Source: Streptomyces bottropensis ATCC 25435 (GTDB lineage Bacteria; Actinomycetota; Actinomycetes; Streptomycetales; Streptomycetaceae). From it: 64,000 nt of DNA. The notes under the pieces are model-generated. The model searched no databases. It was not told the DNA's origin and saw nothing but the letters and a program-made list of their open reading frames with translations. The translations under genes were made by a program, and so were the position numbers. Where the stretch lies: positions 6,841,519-6,905,518 of the forward strand of contig NZ_KB911581.1 in assembly GCF_000383595.1 (NCBI RefSeq), given 5' to 3'. Shown in pieces: positions 51,901 to 60,552 of this stretch; position 1 is the first letter of the stretch, and each line of letters begins with the position of its first letter.

Positions 51901-54666
51901 ATGCTGTTCACGGATGCTCAGCACACCGCCATCAACACCCACGACGACAACCTCCTCATCGTCGCCTGTGCCGGTTCCGGCAAGACGGAGGTCATCTCGC
52001 AGCGGATCGCCGGCCTGATCGGGCGGCCCGGTATGCAGCCGAAGAACATCGTCGCCTTCACCTTCACCGAGAAGGCCGCAGGTGAGCTGAAGGAGCGTGT
52101 GCACACACGGATCCGTGAACTCCACGGCGAGGTGCACGGCCTCGCCGAGATGTACATCGGCACCATGCACGGCTACGCCCTGGACCTGCTGCACAGCCAC
52201 GTCCCCGAGGCATTCAAGTACAACGTCCTCAACGATGTGCAGACCCGCCTGTTCATCGACAAGTACAGCAAACAGTCCGGTCTGACAACGACGAACGCGG
52301 TCGTGAACGGCACCACGAAGCCGCTTCGACGCTATATCAACTCCAAGCTGTACCAGCAGGTCATGTCCATCCTCCGGGAGGACGACGTGGACATGGACGG
52401 GCTCCGTCCTGATGTAGCGGACGGGCTCGACAAGTACATGCAAGTTCTCCGCGACCGCTCGTACTTTGACTACACAGCCATCCTCCACTACGCCGCTGTC
52501 CTGCTGAACGACGACAACGACGAAGGCAATGAGTCCGTCCTGAGCCTTCAGCGGCACATCAAGGAGACCGTCAAGTACGTCGTCGTCGACGAGTACCAGG
52601 ACACCAACCCGGTTCAGGAGCAGCTGATCCACGGGCTCACCCGCCACGGCGCGAACCTCTGCGTGGTCGGCGACGACGACCAGACGATCTACCAGTGGCG
52701 CGGCAGTGCCGTCGAGAACATCCTCACGATCGAGGGCCGCTACCCTAACGTCCACCGCGTCACCCTGAACGAGAACTTCCGCTCCAGTTCCGCCATCGTC
52801 GATCTCGCACGCCACGTCGTCGAGCAGATCCCTCCCGGCGAGCGTCTCAACAAGGCGATGACGGCCGCGGGCCACCAGACCTTCGAGCGCGGTGACCTGC
52901 TGGCACTGGAGTTCCCTGACACCGAGGCCGAGGCCACCTGGCTCGTCGACCGCATGGAGCGGCTGCGCGGTGTTCCGTTCCAGGACCGGGAAGGCAGTGA
53001 GCCGCGCGGGCTCGACTGGTCCGACTTCGCCGTCCTGTTCCGTTCCGTCAAGGCCGACGCCGGGCCTCTCGTCGAAGAGCTGCGCCTTCGTGGCATCCCG
53101 TACGTCATCAAGGGCCTGACCAAGCTCTTCGAGACCCCGGAGGTGCAGGCGTCCGTCACCTGTTTCCGGTTTGTCGCGGGGCTGGCCGACGAGCAGGACG
53201 TCATCGATGCATGGGTGGACGCCGGCGTCGGGCTCGCGGAGAGCGACGTCCGTGCCGGGCTTCCCGTACTCACCGCCGCCATGCAGTGGGATGCCTCCAA
53301 GTCATGGGACTCCACCACGCTCCAGGGCGTCTTCCTTGAGTTCCTCGAAGCCGTGGAGCTGCGCGAGGAGCGTGTTCCGAACGAGCGGGGCGAACTCGTC
53401 TACTACAACCTCGGCCGCTTCTCCACCGCGATCGGGGACTTCGAACGCATCCACCTCACCAGCGAACCCCAGCAGCGGTTCGACGCGTTCGCCAAGTGGG
53501 TCGAGCACCAGGCACCCGACTACTACGAGGAGTCCGACGGGGACAACGGCTACGCCCAGCCCAACGCCGTCGTCATCGCCACCGTCCACCAGGCCAAGGG
53601 CATGCAGTGGCCCGCGGTCTTCCTGCCCGCCCTGCGCAAGAACACCTTCCCCGCTTCCGGCCGGGGCGGCCTCGGCGTCTTTCACGTGGTCGAGGAGGCC
53701 CTCATCCCGGGCGCGGCCCGCTACCGGGGCACCGAGGCGGACGAGCGGCGCCTCTTCTATGTCGCCGTCACACGCGCCCAGAAGTGTCTGGCGCTCTCCT
53801 TCGCTCCCAACGGTAAGCGAAACGGCAAGAAGCGCTCGGACTTCTTCAACGAAGCTACGGGAGTCCACACCGTCCTGACCCGGGAGGTCGTCCCCTCCCC
53901 CGATGGCCGACTGACGCCGACCCCCAGGCGCGGCACCCCCGAGGTCGTCATGTCCTTCTCGGACCTGAAATACCTCTTCGAGTGCCCGTACTCCTTCAAG
54001 CTCCGCCTGCTCTACGGCTTCGACTCGCCCCTGCAGAAGGAACTCGGCTTCGGCAAGTCCCTGCACGACGTCATGGCTGAGATCCACAAGCGTGCCATCG
54101 AGGGCGACATCGCCACCCCCGGGGAGGCGGAGGACCTAGTTGACCGCCACCTGAACCTCCCGTTCGCGAACAAGGCGGCGGCGGACCAGCTCCGCCCCGC
54201 CGCCGAGACGGCCGTCCGGCGATACCTGGAGCGCCATGGCGCGAGCCTGCACCAGACGCGGTACTCCGAGCAGCCTGTCGAGATCCACCCGGTCCCCGGC
54301 GTCACCGTGACCGGCCGTGTCGACCTGATCAAGCGGCTGGACACGAACGAGACGTCGGTCGTCGACTTCAAGTCCAGCGAACGCGCCCAGGCCGAGGACC
54401 TGACCCGTGACCAGTTGCACCTGTATGTACTCGGCTACCGGGAGCTGACCGGGCAGGACGCGGACGTCGTCGAGGTCCTCAACCTCGACAAGGCAGGACG
54501 CGACACCCGCGAGTTGGTGGACCCCAAGGTCATGACCGACCTCGGCAACCGGGTCACGGAGGCAGCGGATTCGCTGCGTACCAACCGGATGTCCCGCCTG
54601 GACCGCTGGTGCTCGTCCTGTGCCACCTGCGACTTCGCAGGCATCTGCCGCAGCCGCGAGAGCTGA
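51901..54666 (+). CDS. UvrD-like helicase fused to a RecB/AddB-type Fe-S nuclease
   Basis: 921 residues. The SF1A helicase has Walker A ACAGSGKTEV (~22), FTFTEKAAGELKERV, VVDEYQDTNPVQ (~229), GDDDQTIYQWRG (~257), ATVHQAKGMQWPAVFLP (motif V) and FYVAVTRAQKCLALSF (motif VI). The C-terminal nuclease has FECPYSFKLRLLYG (first Fe-S Cys), GRVDLI (~805) and VVDFKSSE (~822), with CATCDFAGIC closing the Fe-S cluster. The layout is like AdnA/AdnB, compressed into one chain. It can both unwind and cut DNA ends. Its GGGGGA site is strong. It sits behind mod but after a terminator, so it may be a separate defence or repair unit. Confidence 0.91.
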   Translation: MLFTDAQHTAINTHDDNLLIVACAGSGKTEVISQRIAGLIGRPGMQPKNIVAFTFTEKAAGELKERVHTRIRELHGEVHGLAEMYIGTMHGYALDLLHSHVPEAFKYNVLNDVQTRLFIDKYSKQSGLTTTNAVVNGTTKPLRRYINSKLYQQVMSILREDDVDMDGLRPDVADGLDKYMQVLRDRSYFDYTAILHYAAVLLNDDNDEGNESVLSLQRHIKETVKYVVVDEYQDTNPVQEQLIHGLTRHGANLCVVGDDDQTIYQWRGSAVENILTIEGRYPNVHRVTLNENFRSSSAIVDLARHVVEQIPPGERLNKAMTAAGHQTFERGDLLALEFPDTEAEATWLVDRMERLRGVPFQDREGSEPRGLDWSDFAVLFRSVKADAGPLVEELRLRGIPYVIKGLTKLFETPEVQASVTCFRFVAGLADEQDVIDAWVDAGVGLAESDVRAGLPVLTAAMQWDASKSWDSTTLQGVFLEFLEAVELREERVPNERGELVYYNLGRFSTAIGDFERIHLTSEPQQRFDAFAKWVEHQAPDYYEESDGDNGYAQPNAVVIATVHQAKGMQWPAVFLPALRKNTFPASGRGGLGVFHVVEEALIPGAARYRGTEADERRLFYVAVTRAQKCLALSFAPNGKRNGKKRSDFFNEATGVHTVLTREVVPSPDGRLTPTPRRGTPEVVMSFSDLKYLFECPYSFKLRLLYGFDSPLQKELGFGKSLHDVMAEIHKRAIEGDIATPGEAEDLVDRHLNLPFANKAAADQLRPAAETAVRRYLERHGASLHQTRYSEQPVEIHPVPGVTVTGRVDLIKRLDTNETSVVDFKSSERAQAEDLTRDQLHLYVLGYRELTGQDADVVEVLNLDKAGRDTRELVDPKVMTDLGNRVTEAADSLRTNRMSRLDRWCSSCATCDFAGICRSRES

Positions 54667-54854
54667 TGGCCACCGATCCATTATTGAAGGAGTCGGAACT
54701 CACAGCTCCGCTGAAACACAGGGCCGTCGGCCGTGAGATCCCACTCCGCCCCAACCGTCTTTCCACCAGTGTCGCTTCACCGACCGCCTTCTGACCCTGA
54801 CGGCAGCACTACCCTGTGAGTTGGAGGGTTTTCAACCCGAGGAGGCTGACGCGA

Positions 54855-55679
54855 GTGCCCGCACTGTGTACCGGATGGCTACGTGAACTCCGAGGCCACA
54901 CACTCATGTTCACCGGTAAGACTCTGGTGGATGGAGAGTGGGTTTTTCGCAAGGACTGCATCTCTCGTTCCGAAAACTTGGGAGCCACCTGTCAAAATAG
55001 TTTCTCCAAGCGAGTAACACTCGTCGTTCACGGTGAGTTGGCAGGCAACGTCAAGGACGCTGACCGCGGGCTAAGCCAAAAGCTCCTAAAGGTAATGCAG
55101 TCACGCAGAATGGGACAGCACATTCACGTGGTCGACGCCGCCGGCTTCTCAGATCTTCTGTTCGGAGTTCCGGCCCGGTGTCGAGATCTTAAGATGCAAG
55201 GTGACCAAGTAGCGGTAGTGCCCGAGGTCGGCGATGGGATTCTCGGTGGACCGTTCAACCGGCTCGATCTGCGTAACCGCAGGATCGGCCAGCTTGAGAC
55301 TCGCCTTTTCGGACGCGGAACGCCCCGCCATGAGAGGATTTTGACGCGTCTGACTACTCAGATGACCGGACGGGTTTCCCTCGAAATTCGCGGTCCAGCA
55401 CGCCGTGGTCCGCAATTCGACCTCGGCTGGGTCGACGGACAGACTGCTTACGGGGCCTGGGTAGCCAGCCCCGAACCGCTGAGCGGTGAAGGACTAGATC
55501 GGCTGGAGGAGGCCGCCCGGCACATTAGCCGGTCGGCCCGCTCCATCCCTTCGCAGAGTCAGTTTCAGCCACTAATGGTGCTGGAGAACTCTGTGGACCT
55601 TGGTTCCGGACTGCAGAAGACTGCTAAATCGGTCGGTGTTTTCGTCAGCAGAATACAGGAGCTTCCCGGTAGGAACTGA
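54855..55679 (+). CDS. BRCT-domain protein, possible degenerate nuclease C-terminus
   Basis: About 274 residues. The N-terminal ~90 residues read as a BRCT fold: LRGHTLMFTGKTLVDGEWVF, then CISRSENLGATCQNSFSKRV, TLVVHGELA, then GQHIHVVDAAGFSDLL. The C-terminal segment RGPQFDLGWVDGQTAYGAW followed by VASPEPLS resembles the FDLxW...xAEVKS core of some restriction-like nucleases, but the ExK residues are not there. The GTG at 54855 has a GAGGAGG site about 9 nt upstream; ATG 54906 would cut the BRCT start. Lower G+C than the genes before it. BRCT domains in bacteria are rare outside DNA ligase, so this is likely a specialised partner of the adjacent restriction genes. Confidence 0.7.
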   Translation: MPALCTGWLRELRGHTLMFTGKTLVDGEWVFRKDCISRSENLGATCQNSFSKRVTLVVHGELAGNVKDADRGLSQKLLKVMQSRRMGQHIHVVDAAGFSDLLFGVPARCRDLKMQGDQVAVVPEVGDGILGGPFNRLDLRNRRIGQLETRLFGRGTPRHERILTRLTTQMTGRVSLEIRGPARRGPQFDLGWVDGQTAYGAWVASPEPLSGEGLDRLEEAARHISRSARSIPSQSQFQPLMVLENSVDLGSGLQKTAKSVGVFVSRIQELPGRN

Positions 55680-56140
55680 AAGTGTCATCCACATAACCGG
55701 GTACGCGCCACGTCCACATGATTCCCCTGAGCGGTACATTAACCCCCCCCAAGGCACTCTCCTCCCGCATCTACCCTCAAGGCACTCCAGGGCCGTATGC
55801 GCAGGTTCGAGGCCTGCCGGGGCCCACGTAAGAGGTGCCCAAAGCCCGTTATTGGCGATTTCGCTGTGGACAGGGTCTTCGTGTATGGGCAAACAAATGC
55901 CGGCGCAGGCAACCATCTGCCCACGAGTGGAAGCCGGCGGCGCTCCGGCGCCGCCCGGGAGCGATCGATGTCGGCCCTTGCCGACCCCGACTCCATGATG
56001 CTCTTTCTCGCACGCTACAGGACGCGGCGCACGGTTCCTTTCGAGGGCAGTGAGCGGTGATGGGCAGATCTGTTTCAGGGGCAACCCTCAGGTCGGCGTC
56101 CCTGCGGTGGAACACTTCTGCCCGTCGTTGCCGGAGCGGC
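55680..56140. other. Non-coding stretch at the right edge of the defence island
   Basis: 460 bp with lower coding potential than its surroundings. It contains an 8-C run (55743-55750), AAGGCACTC twice (55751 and 55779) and the tRNA-like fragment. I see no gene with a ribosome site. This is a plausible recombination junction between island and chromosome. Confidence 0.5.
55790..55829 (+). pseudogene. tRNA-like 3' fragment (possible att scar)
   Basis: The stretch 55801-55817 folds as a T-arm: a 5-bp stem GCAGG/CCTGC around TTCGAGG, followed by CGGGGCC like an acceptor strand. The preceding GTATGC and the whole block resemble the 3' end of a Streptomyces tRNA-Leu. No D-arm, anticodon arm or 5' acceptor can be fitted upstream. 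The reverse strand translates as GLEPAHTALE, a typical spurious peptide of tRNA genes. It is probably an attachment-site remnant at the edge of the island. Confidence 0.4.
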
Positions 56141-56554
56141 CTACGCGGGGGCCAACTCGCACCAAACGACCTTCCCTCGACTGCCGCCTCTCGCCAGCGG
56201 CTGCCATCCCCACAGGTCGGCGCACGCCCGGACCAACCCCAAACCCCGCCCTTCCTCCGCCTCGGCCATCTGCTCCAGCGGCACGGGGGGCTCCGGCGGC
56301 TCGGGATTGGCATCCCACGCTCCGATGCGCAGCACGCCCGCGGACCAGCGCACACGCAGCGCGGCCGGGCCTTTGCCGTGTCGTACGGCGTTCGAGACCA
56401 GCTCTGTCGCGAGGAGCTCGGCGGTGTCAACCAGGCAGATCAGGCCGTGCATGGTGAGGATGAGGCGGAGGGTGCGGCGGCTGATGGTGACGGCGCGTAG
56501 GTCGTTGGGGATATAGAGGCAGTACTCCCAGGGTTCGTTCACGTTTTCGGGCAT
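56141..56554 (-). CDS. GHKL-type ATP-binding protein (anti-sigma-factor kinase-like)
   Basis: 137 residues. HATPase_c2 fold with LLATELVSNAVRHG (N box), RIGAWDANPEPP (G1-like DxNP) and EGRGLGLVRACADLWGW (G2). Such single-domain proteins are abundant in Streptomyces as RsbW/SpoIIAB-like regulators. The ATG at 56554 has a GGAG site 6 nt before and gives MPENVNEPWEY; the longer frame to 56662 covers the promoter. It is divergent from the XRE gene. Partner sigma factor or antagonist unknown. Confidence 0.87.
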   Translation of the reverse strand: MPENVNEPWEYCLYIPNDLRAVTISRRTLRLILTMHGLICLVDTAELLATELVSNAVRHGKGPAALRVRWSAGVLRIGAWDANPEPPEPPVPLEQMAEAEEGRGLGLVRACADLWGWQPLARGGSRGKVVWCELAPA

Positions 56555-56758
56555 GGTCAGCTCCGGTCGGGTGGGGAGAATTGCGGGGGCGGGCGGTGGC
56601 ATCGCCGCAGCCGTCGCGGCAGGACGGAGCGGTGCGCTTCCATAGTGTGTTCGCTGCATCACTTACGGTAGGCATAACATGTCATACGGAGCAAGTCGGC
56701 TGCGCAATCCGCCCCCAAACGAGTCACGCCAGCAGGCGTGTTGACCGAGGAGCAATCG

Positions 56759-57610
56759 ATGGTCCTGAGGCGCGAACCCACGGCACGTCAGATGCGCCTG
56801 GCGATGGAACTGCGTCGACTCCGCGACGCGGCAGGGCTCTCCGCTCGCGAGGCAGGAGAGCTGATCGGAGCGAGTCGCGTCCAGATCAGCCACATCGAGG
56901 CGGGCCTCGCAGGCCTGAGCGAGCAGCGACTACGCTGCCTCGCGGCCCACTATGCGTGTAAGGACGGCAAGTTCATCGACGCCCTGGCCGCCCTAGCCAC
57001 CGATCGGACACGCGGCTGGTGGGAGGAGTACCGGGGGCTACTCCCTACCTCGTTTCTGGACCTGTCCGAGTTGGAGTACCACGCTGCCTTCCGATGGGAC
57101 GTGGACTTCCTGCACGTCCCGGGCTTGCTCCAGACCGAGGACTACGCTCGGGCGCTCTTCTCCCGCCGCGTTCCCGAACTACCTCGAGAAGACGTCGAGT
57201 TGCGCGTCCTCCATCGAATGCAACGGCATGTCATTCTGAAGCAGGCGAAGCCGGTCCCGTACGAGGTGCTGGTGCACGAAGCAGCATTGCGGATCAGGGT
57301 AGGCGGCCGCGCCACCTCACGTGCTCAGCTGGACCGCGTCCTGGAAATCTCCACGGCAGACCACGTGACCGTGCGCGTCATCCCCTTCGAACTGGACGAC
57401 TTCGCCGACGTCACAGCTGCCATGGTGTACGCGGGTGGCCCCCTCCCAAAGCTGGACACCGTGGTACGCGACGGCCCGCACGGCGTGCTCTTCATCGACT
57501 CCGAAGCACAGCTCGGCGTCTTTCGAACGCTTTTCCGTAGAGTTGAGGGAGCGTCACTCGATCCCGCTCGGTCGCGTGACCTCATCCACAGGTTGGCCAA
57601 GGAACTGTGA
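56759..57610 (+). CDS. XRE-family regulator with DUF5753 domain
   Basis: 283 residues. N-terminal helix-turn-helix (~10-65): LRRLRDAAGLSAREAGELIGASRVQISHIEAG. The rest is DUF5753, with FLHVPGLLQTEDYARALFS, VLVHEAALRIRVGG and VRVIPFELDDFADVTAAM. ATG 56759 has a GAGGAG site 6 nt before, better than the GTG at 56738. In Streptomyces these regulators pair with a DUF397 gene and a GHKL protein, exactly as here; some (for example BldB/WhiJ-type sets) influence development. 8 bp before the DUF397 gene. Confidence 0.93.
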   Translation: MVLRREPTARQMRLAMELRRLRDAAGLSAREAGELIGASRVQISHIEAGLAGLSEQRLRCLAAHYACKDGKFIDALAALATDRTRGWWEEYRGLLPTSFLDLSELEYHAAFRWDVDFLHVPGLLQTEDYARALFSRRVPELPREDVELRVLHRMQRHVILKQAKPVPYEVLVHEAALRIRVGGRATSRAQLDRVLEISTADHVTVRVIPFELDDFADVTAAMVYAGGPLPKLDTVVRDGPHGVLFIDSEAQLGVFRTLFRRVEGASLDPARSRDLIHRLAKEL

Positions 57611-57617
57611 GGCACTC

Positions 57618-57950
57618 GTGACCACCCTCGACAACTGGCAGAAGTCATCCCACTCCGGCAGCGGCGACGGCAACGCCTGCGTGGAAATCACAAACCGTCA
57701 CACCCACATAGCCATCCGCGACTCAAAGGCCCCAGCCGGTGCAGTCCTCTCTTTCCCGACCGGCGCCTTCACCACTTTCATCGAGGCCCTGAAACTCACT
57801 CCGCTGCGACGGACTTCGCCAGTTTCCGAGGCTGATCCACCTCGTTCATCCCAAGCGCGGAGTGCCCGCGTTGCAGGTTGTGGAAGATCTCAAGCTACTC
57901 GAACAGCGTGGTGGAGAGCTCCAGCCGGGTTTGCCAGCGCCAGCTGTTGA
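57618..57950 (+). CDS. DUF397 protein with an aberrant C-terminal extension
   Basis: 110 residues. Residues 1-60 are a normal DUF397 domain: NWQKSSHSGSGDGNACVEI, IAIRDSKAPAGAVLSFPTGAFTTFIEAL. Normal proteins stop a few residues later. Here the frame continues for about 45 Arg/Ala/Ser-rich residues that are antisense to an IS3 transposase remnant (57812-57960), so the native stop has been lost by insertion. The domain itself may still work with the upstream XRE regulator. Confidence 0.82.
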   Translation: MTTLDNWQKSSHSGSGDGNACVEITNRHTHIAIRDSKAPAGAVLSFPTGAFTTFIEALKLTPLRRTSPVSEADPPRSSQARSARVAGCGRSQATRTAWWRAPAGFASASC

Positions 57951-57960
57951 GGAGCGTTAT
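57812..57960 (-). pseudogene. IS3-family transposase (OrfB) C-terminal remnant
   Basis: The minus strand encodes LLNSWRWQTRLELSTTLFE, a stop codon (TAG in place of the family's Tyr), then LEIFHNLQRGHSALGM. This is the end of the DDE transposase of IS3 elements (FEYLEIFHNxQRRHSxLGM). No other part of the gene, no terminal repeats and no OrfA are nearby. It is an old scar. Confidence 0.85.
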
Positions 57961-58167
57961 CACCCGCAGATGATGAGAGTCCGTGAGCCTGCCGCAGGCG
58001 GTCCGGACCCCTTCGCCGACACCGAACCGGATCACGCCGCTGAACGCCCAAATGCTCGGGACCGCAACGGCTCCGAGCCTGGACAGGTAGGAGCTGTCGG
58101 GGAAACGCTCCAGAACTGGCAGCCTGAGTGGGAGACTTGGGGCCTAACGACCTAAGGAGTTCAAGGT

Positions 58168-58899
58168 ATGACAACAGGCGCCCACGACGGACCGGTTCCG
58201 GCAGAAGACGGACGTGGGCAGCGAGTCCTCGACCTCCTGGACAAGGCAATCGACAGTCAGAGCGTACTTGTGCGCAAGAACATCGCCCGGGCCCGCCAGC
58301 GGAACCCGGAGGCGACACCCGCACAGGTAATCCGCAATCTGGAGCGGATGTACGTCAGCGCCTTGACCGGGACGGGTGCCGCGGTTGGAGGAGTTGCAGC
58401 CGCGCCCGGCGTCGGCACGGGAGTCGCACTGGCACTGTCGGCAGGCGAGACTCTCTCGTCTCTTGAACTGAGCGCCCTCTTCGCGCTCTCGCTCGCCGAA
58501 GTCCACGGAGTCCCCATCGACGAGGTCGAGCGCCGCCGGACGATCGTCATGGGAATCATGCTCGGCGGGAGCGGCTCCGCCACCATCACCAAGGTCGCCG
58601 AGCGTACGGGGCAACACTGGGGACGTCAGATTGTCGCCAAGGTGCCAGTCGAGACGTTGCGTCAGATCAACAAGGTCTTGGGGAAGAACTTCATCACGAA
58701 GTTCGGGACCAAGCAGGGCATCATCGTTCTCGGTCGAGTGGCACCGTTCGGTATCGGCGCTGTGATCGGTGGTGGCGCCAACGCTGCCCTCGCCACTCTG
58801 GCGGTGAGGGCCGGTCGTCGCGCCTTTGGCCCACCCCCGACATCGTGGCCATGGCTGACGCCCAGCGCACCGCCGAAGTCCGAGAACTCGCCTGACTGA
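58168..58899 (+). CDS. Conserved hypothetical protein with glycine-rich amphipathic helices
   Basis: 243 residues. A charged N-terminus (DLLDKAIDSQSVLVRKNIARARQ) precedes a glycine-rich, mildly hydrophobic helical core: GTGAAVGGVAAAPGVGTGVALALSAGET, IVMGIMLGGSGSATI, GKNFITKFGTKQGIIVLGRVAPFGIGAVIGGGANAAL. This pattern recalls EcsC-type proteins that insert into or sit on membranes, but the match is not firm. It has a short AGG-type site. No operon partner is clear. Confidence 0.7.
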   Translation: MTTGAHDGPVPAEDGRGQRVLDLLDKAIDSQSVLVRKNIARARQRNPEATPAQVIRNLERMYVSALTGTGAAVGGVAAAPGVGTGVALALSAGETLSSLELSALFALSLAEVHGVPIDEVERRRTIVMGIMLGGSGSATITKVAERTGQHWGRQIVAKVPVETLRQINKVLGKNFITKFGTKQGIIVLGRVAPFGIGAVIGGGANAALATLAVRAGRRAFGPPPTSWPWLTPSAPPKSENSPD

Positions 58900-58925
58900 C
58901 CCTCGGCGCAACCAAGGGGGTGCTT

Positions 58926-59606
58926 GTGGGCGGCGGAGGGTTCAACCGCACGTGTGTGAAGTGCCGCAACTCCATCGAGGTCGACCAGGACGGCCGCGTG
59001 GTCGCCCATGACAGGCTGGTGAGCCGTTTCCCCTGCCATGCCTCCGGTCAGCTCGCCGCACTCGTGTCGGTCGAGTGGGGGCCCGGACCTCGACGTAGCC
59101 GGCGGATTGCGAGTGGGGGCGAAGGACGCAGGCGTGACCGACGGAAGAAGACCGAGTACCTCAAGCCCCCTGAGTGGCTGCCGAATTATCGGGGCGAGCA
59201 CCTGCCGACAATCGGCTTGCCCGCCAACGGGTGGTTCAGTGTCTGGTTCCCTGCTCACACGATGTGGGAGCACGAACGGAAACTCTCTGGCTGGGTCGGA
59301 AGCGATCGATCGCTCCGGTGGGACGGCCGCGAGGAGTGTTGGACGGTTGCCAGCGCTCACTTCCCTCGCATAAGCCGGGAGTTGCTCCGCAGGTACCCGA
59401 GCGTCCTCATCGGCCGTGAGTACAACCCGCGTGAAAGGTGCAACTCGTCCTGCCAGAACGCCCAGGGCTTCCTGTGTACCTGCTCCTGCCGTGCCAAGTA
59501 CCACGGCCGTGGCAAATGGCGAAGCGGGTGGAGGACCCTCGGCGAGTTCAGCGGTCGGCGCGGGGGGAGGCCGTGGCACTGGACGGCCGTTGCCGTTGCC
59601 GGCTGA
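58926..59606 (+). CDS. Cysteine-rich hypothetical protein
   Basis: About 226 residues. An N-terminal CVKCRN pair, and a C-terminal cluster ERCNSSCQNAQGFLCTCSCRAKYHGRGKW (Cys-x3-Cys-x7-Cys-x-Cys-x-Cys-x4-His) that recurs in Streptomyces hypotheticals and looks like a metal-binding module. I chose the GTG at 58926 because AAGGGGG lies 5-6 nt upstream; GTG 58920 is inside that site. It starts 27 nt after the previous stop. Possible metal-ion or nucleic-acid binding; no function assigned. Confidence 0.65.
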   Translation: MGGGGFNRTCVKCRNSIEVDQDGRVVAHDRLVSRFPCHASGQLAALVSVEWGPGPRRSRRIASGGEGRRRDRRKKTEYLKPPEWLPNYRGEHLPTIGLPANGWFSVWFPAHTMWEHERKLSGWVGSDRSLRWDGREECWTVASAHFPRISRELLRRYPSVLIGREYNPRERCNSSCQNAQGFLCTCSCRAKYHGRGKWRSGWRTLGEFSGRRGGRPWHWTAVAVAG

Positions 59607-59732
59607 TCGCCTCGGCACCCGCTCGCGGAGTAGGCCTGCCCAGGGCCGAGCCCCGCGCCCCGCTCCTGCCGCCGGAGCCCGTGCACCGCCCTGCGCAGCC
59701 ATCTGGACGGGACGGGGCGTGGCTCTCGGCCA

Positions 59733-60218
59733 TCAGACAGCGACCACGTGCACGTCCGTCGGCGCGAGGACCGTCAGGTAGGCGTGGATGTCCCCCGGGT
59801 CGGTGGTGAAGATGACCGCGCTGCCATGTCGGGCCGCTGCCAGCGCCACCCAGGCGTCCACCGCGTCCGGCCGCTTCTTCGTCGGCAGGGCCGCCTGCCC
59901 CAGAGCGGTGCCGATGCGCCGCCAGTCCGCGAGGTCCGGGCCCGTCGCACAGGCCAGACACTCCGGCCGGCCCGCCTTCGTCTCACGCATGGACGGCTCG
60001 GACGTACGGGCCTGAGGGACCACGCAGTCCTTCAGGACGCCGGACAGGGCATGCACCAGCGCCGGCTGGGGGCGCCACACCTGGGCGAGGACCGGGCCGA
60101 GCACCAGCACCCGGTGCGGGACCGCGCGCAGTCCCTCGTGGAGAGCCACCGCCTTCGCCTTACGGTCGGCGAGTGCGATGAGCATGCCCGTGTCGTAGAC
60201 CGGCACCCGTGCGCTCAC
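59733..60218 (-). CDS. PIN-domain ribonuclease toxin (VapC-like)
   Basis: 161 residues. PIN-fold acids are visible: VYDTGMLIALAD (first Asp), Glu/Asp in TKKRPDAVDAWVALAAARHG and the last in VIFTTDPGDIHAYL. VapC toxins of this kind cut tRNA or rRNA with Mg2+ at these acids. Slightly longer than the usual ~130 residues. It overlaps the antitoxin gene by 4 nt (ATGA), the standard layout of vapBC operons. Confidence 0.87.
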   Translation of the reverse strand: MSARVPVYDTGMLIALADRKAKAVALHEGLRAVPHRVLVLGPVLAQVWRPQPALVHALSGVLKDCVVPQARTSEPSMRETKAGRPECLACATGPDLADWRRIGTALGQAALPTKKRPDAVDAWVALAAARHGSAVIFTTDPGDIHAYLTVLAPTDVHVVAV

Positions 60219-60544
60219 GCGGCATGTCCCGGACGGCGACCCTGCCGGTCCCGGCCGTGGACGAGGCCCAGGGCCTCCTCGACCTCGCGGCGTTCCTGCT
60301 CCGTCAGTTCCGCGGCCGGTTCCGGGACGGGTTCGGCGGGCAGTCCGTCCGCTGCCCGCTCCGCGCGGGCGATGAGTGCGTCCACCTCGGCGAACTGTTC
60401 CTCTATGGCATCACTCTCGGCCATCTGGCGCGTTGCGGCATGCACCAGGTAGGCCGAGACGTCCAGGCCCGCCCGCTCCGCGTGCTGCCTGATGCGTTCG
60501 GCCTGGTCCTGTTCCAAGCTGATGGTGATGCGCGTCTTTGCCAC
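60215..60544 (-). CDS. Ribbon-helix-helix antitoxin (VapB/CopG-like)
   Basis: 109 residues. The RHH DNA-binding part is KTRITISLEQDQAERIRQHAERAGLDVSAYLV at the N-terminus; the acidic tail (EEQFAEVDALIARAERAA, then PAAELTEQERREVEEAL) would wrap the PIN toxin. I chose the GTG at 60544 because a palindrome ends 9 nt upstream and the RHH fold begins right there; the frame remains open to 60589 across that palindrome. Expected to repress its own operon. Confidence 0.85.
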   Translation of the reverse strand: MAKTRITISLEQDQAERIRQHAERAGLDVSAYLVHAATRQMAESDAIEEQFAEVDALIARAERAADGLPAEPVPEPAAELTEQERREVEEALGLVHGRDRQGRRPGHAA

Positions 60545-60552
60545 GAAGGCAT

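Noticed and set aside
54666..54794. 42-codon frame (MATDPLLKESEL) after the UvrD-nuclease gene
   Set aside because: Only a weak purine stretch 3 nt upstream and no recognisable pattern; could be real but not supported.
55779..55829. Intact tRNA gene
   Set aside because: T-arm folds but anticodon and D arms do not; anticodon stem pairing fails in both class I and class II layouts.
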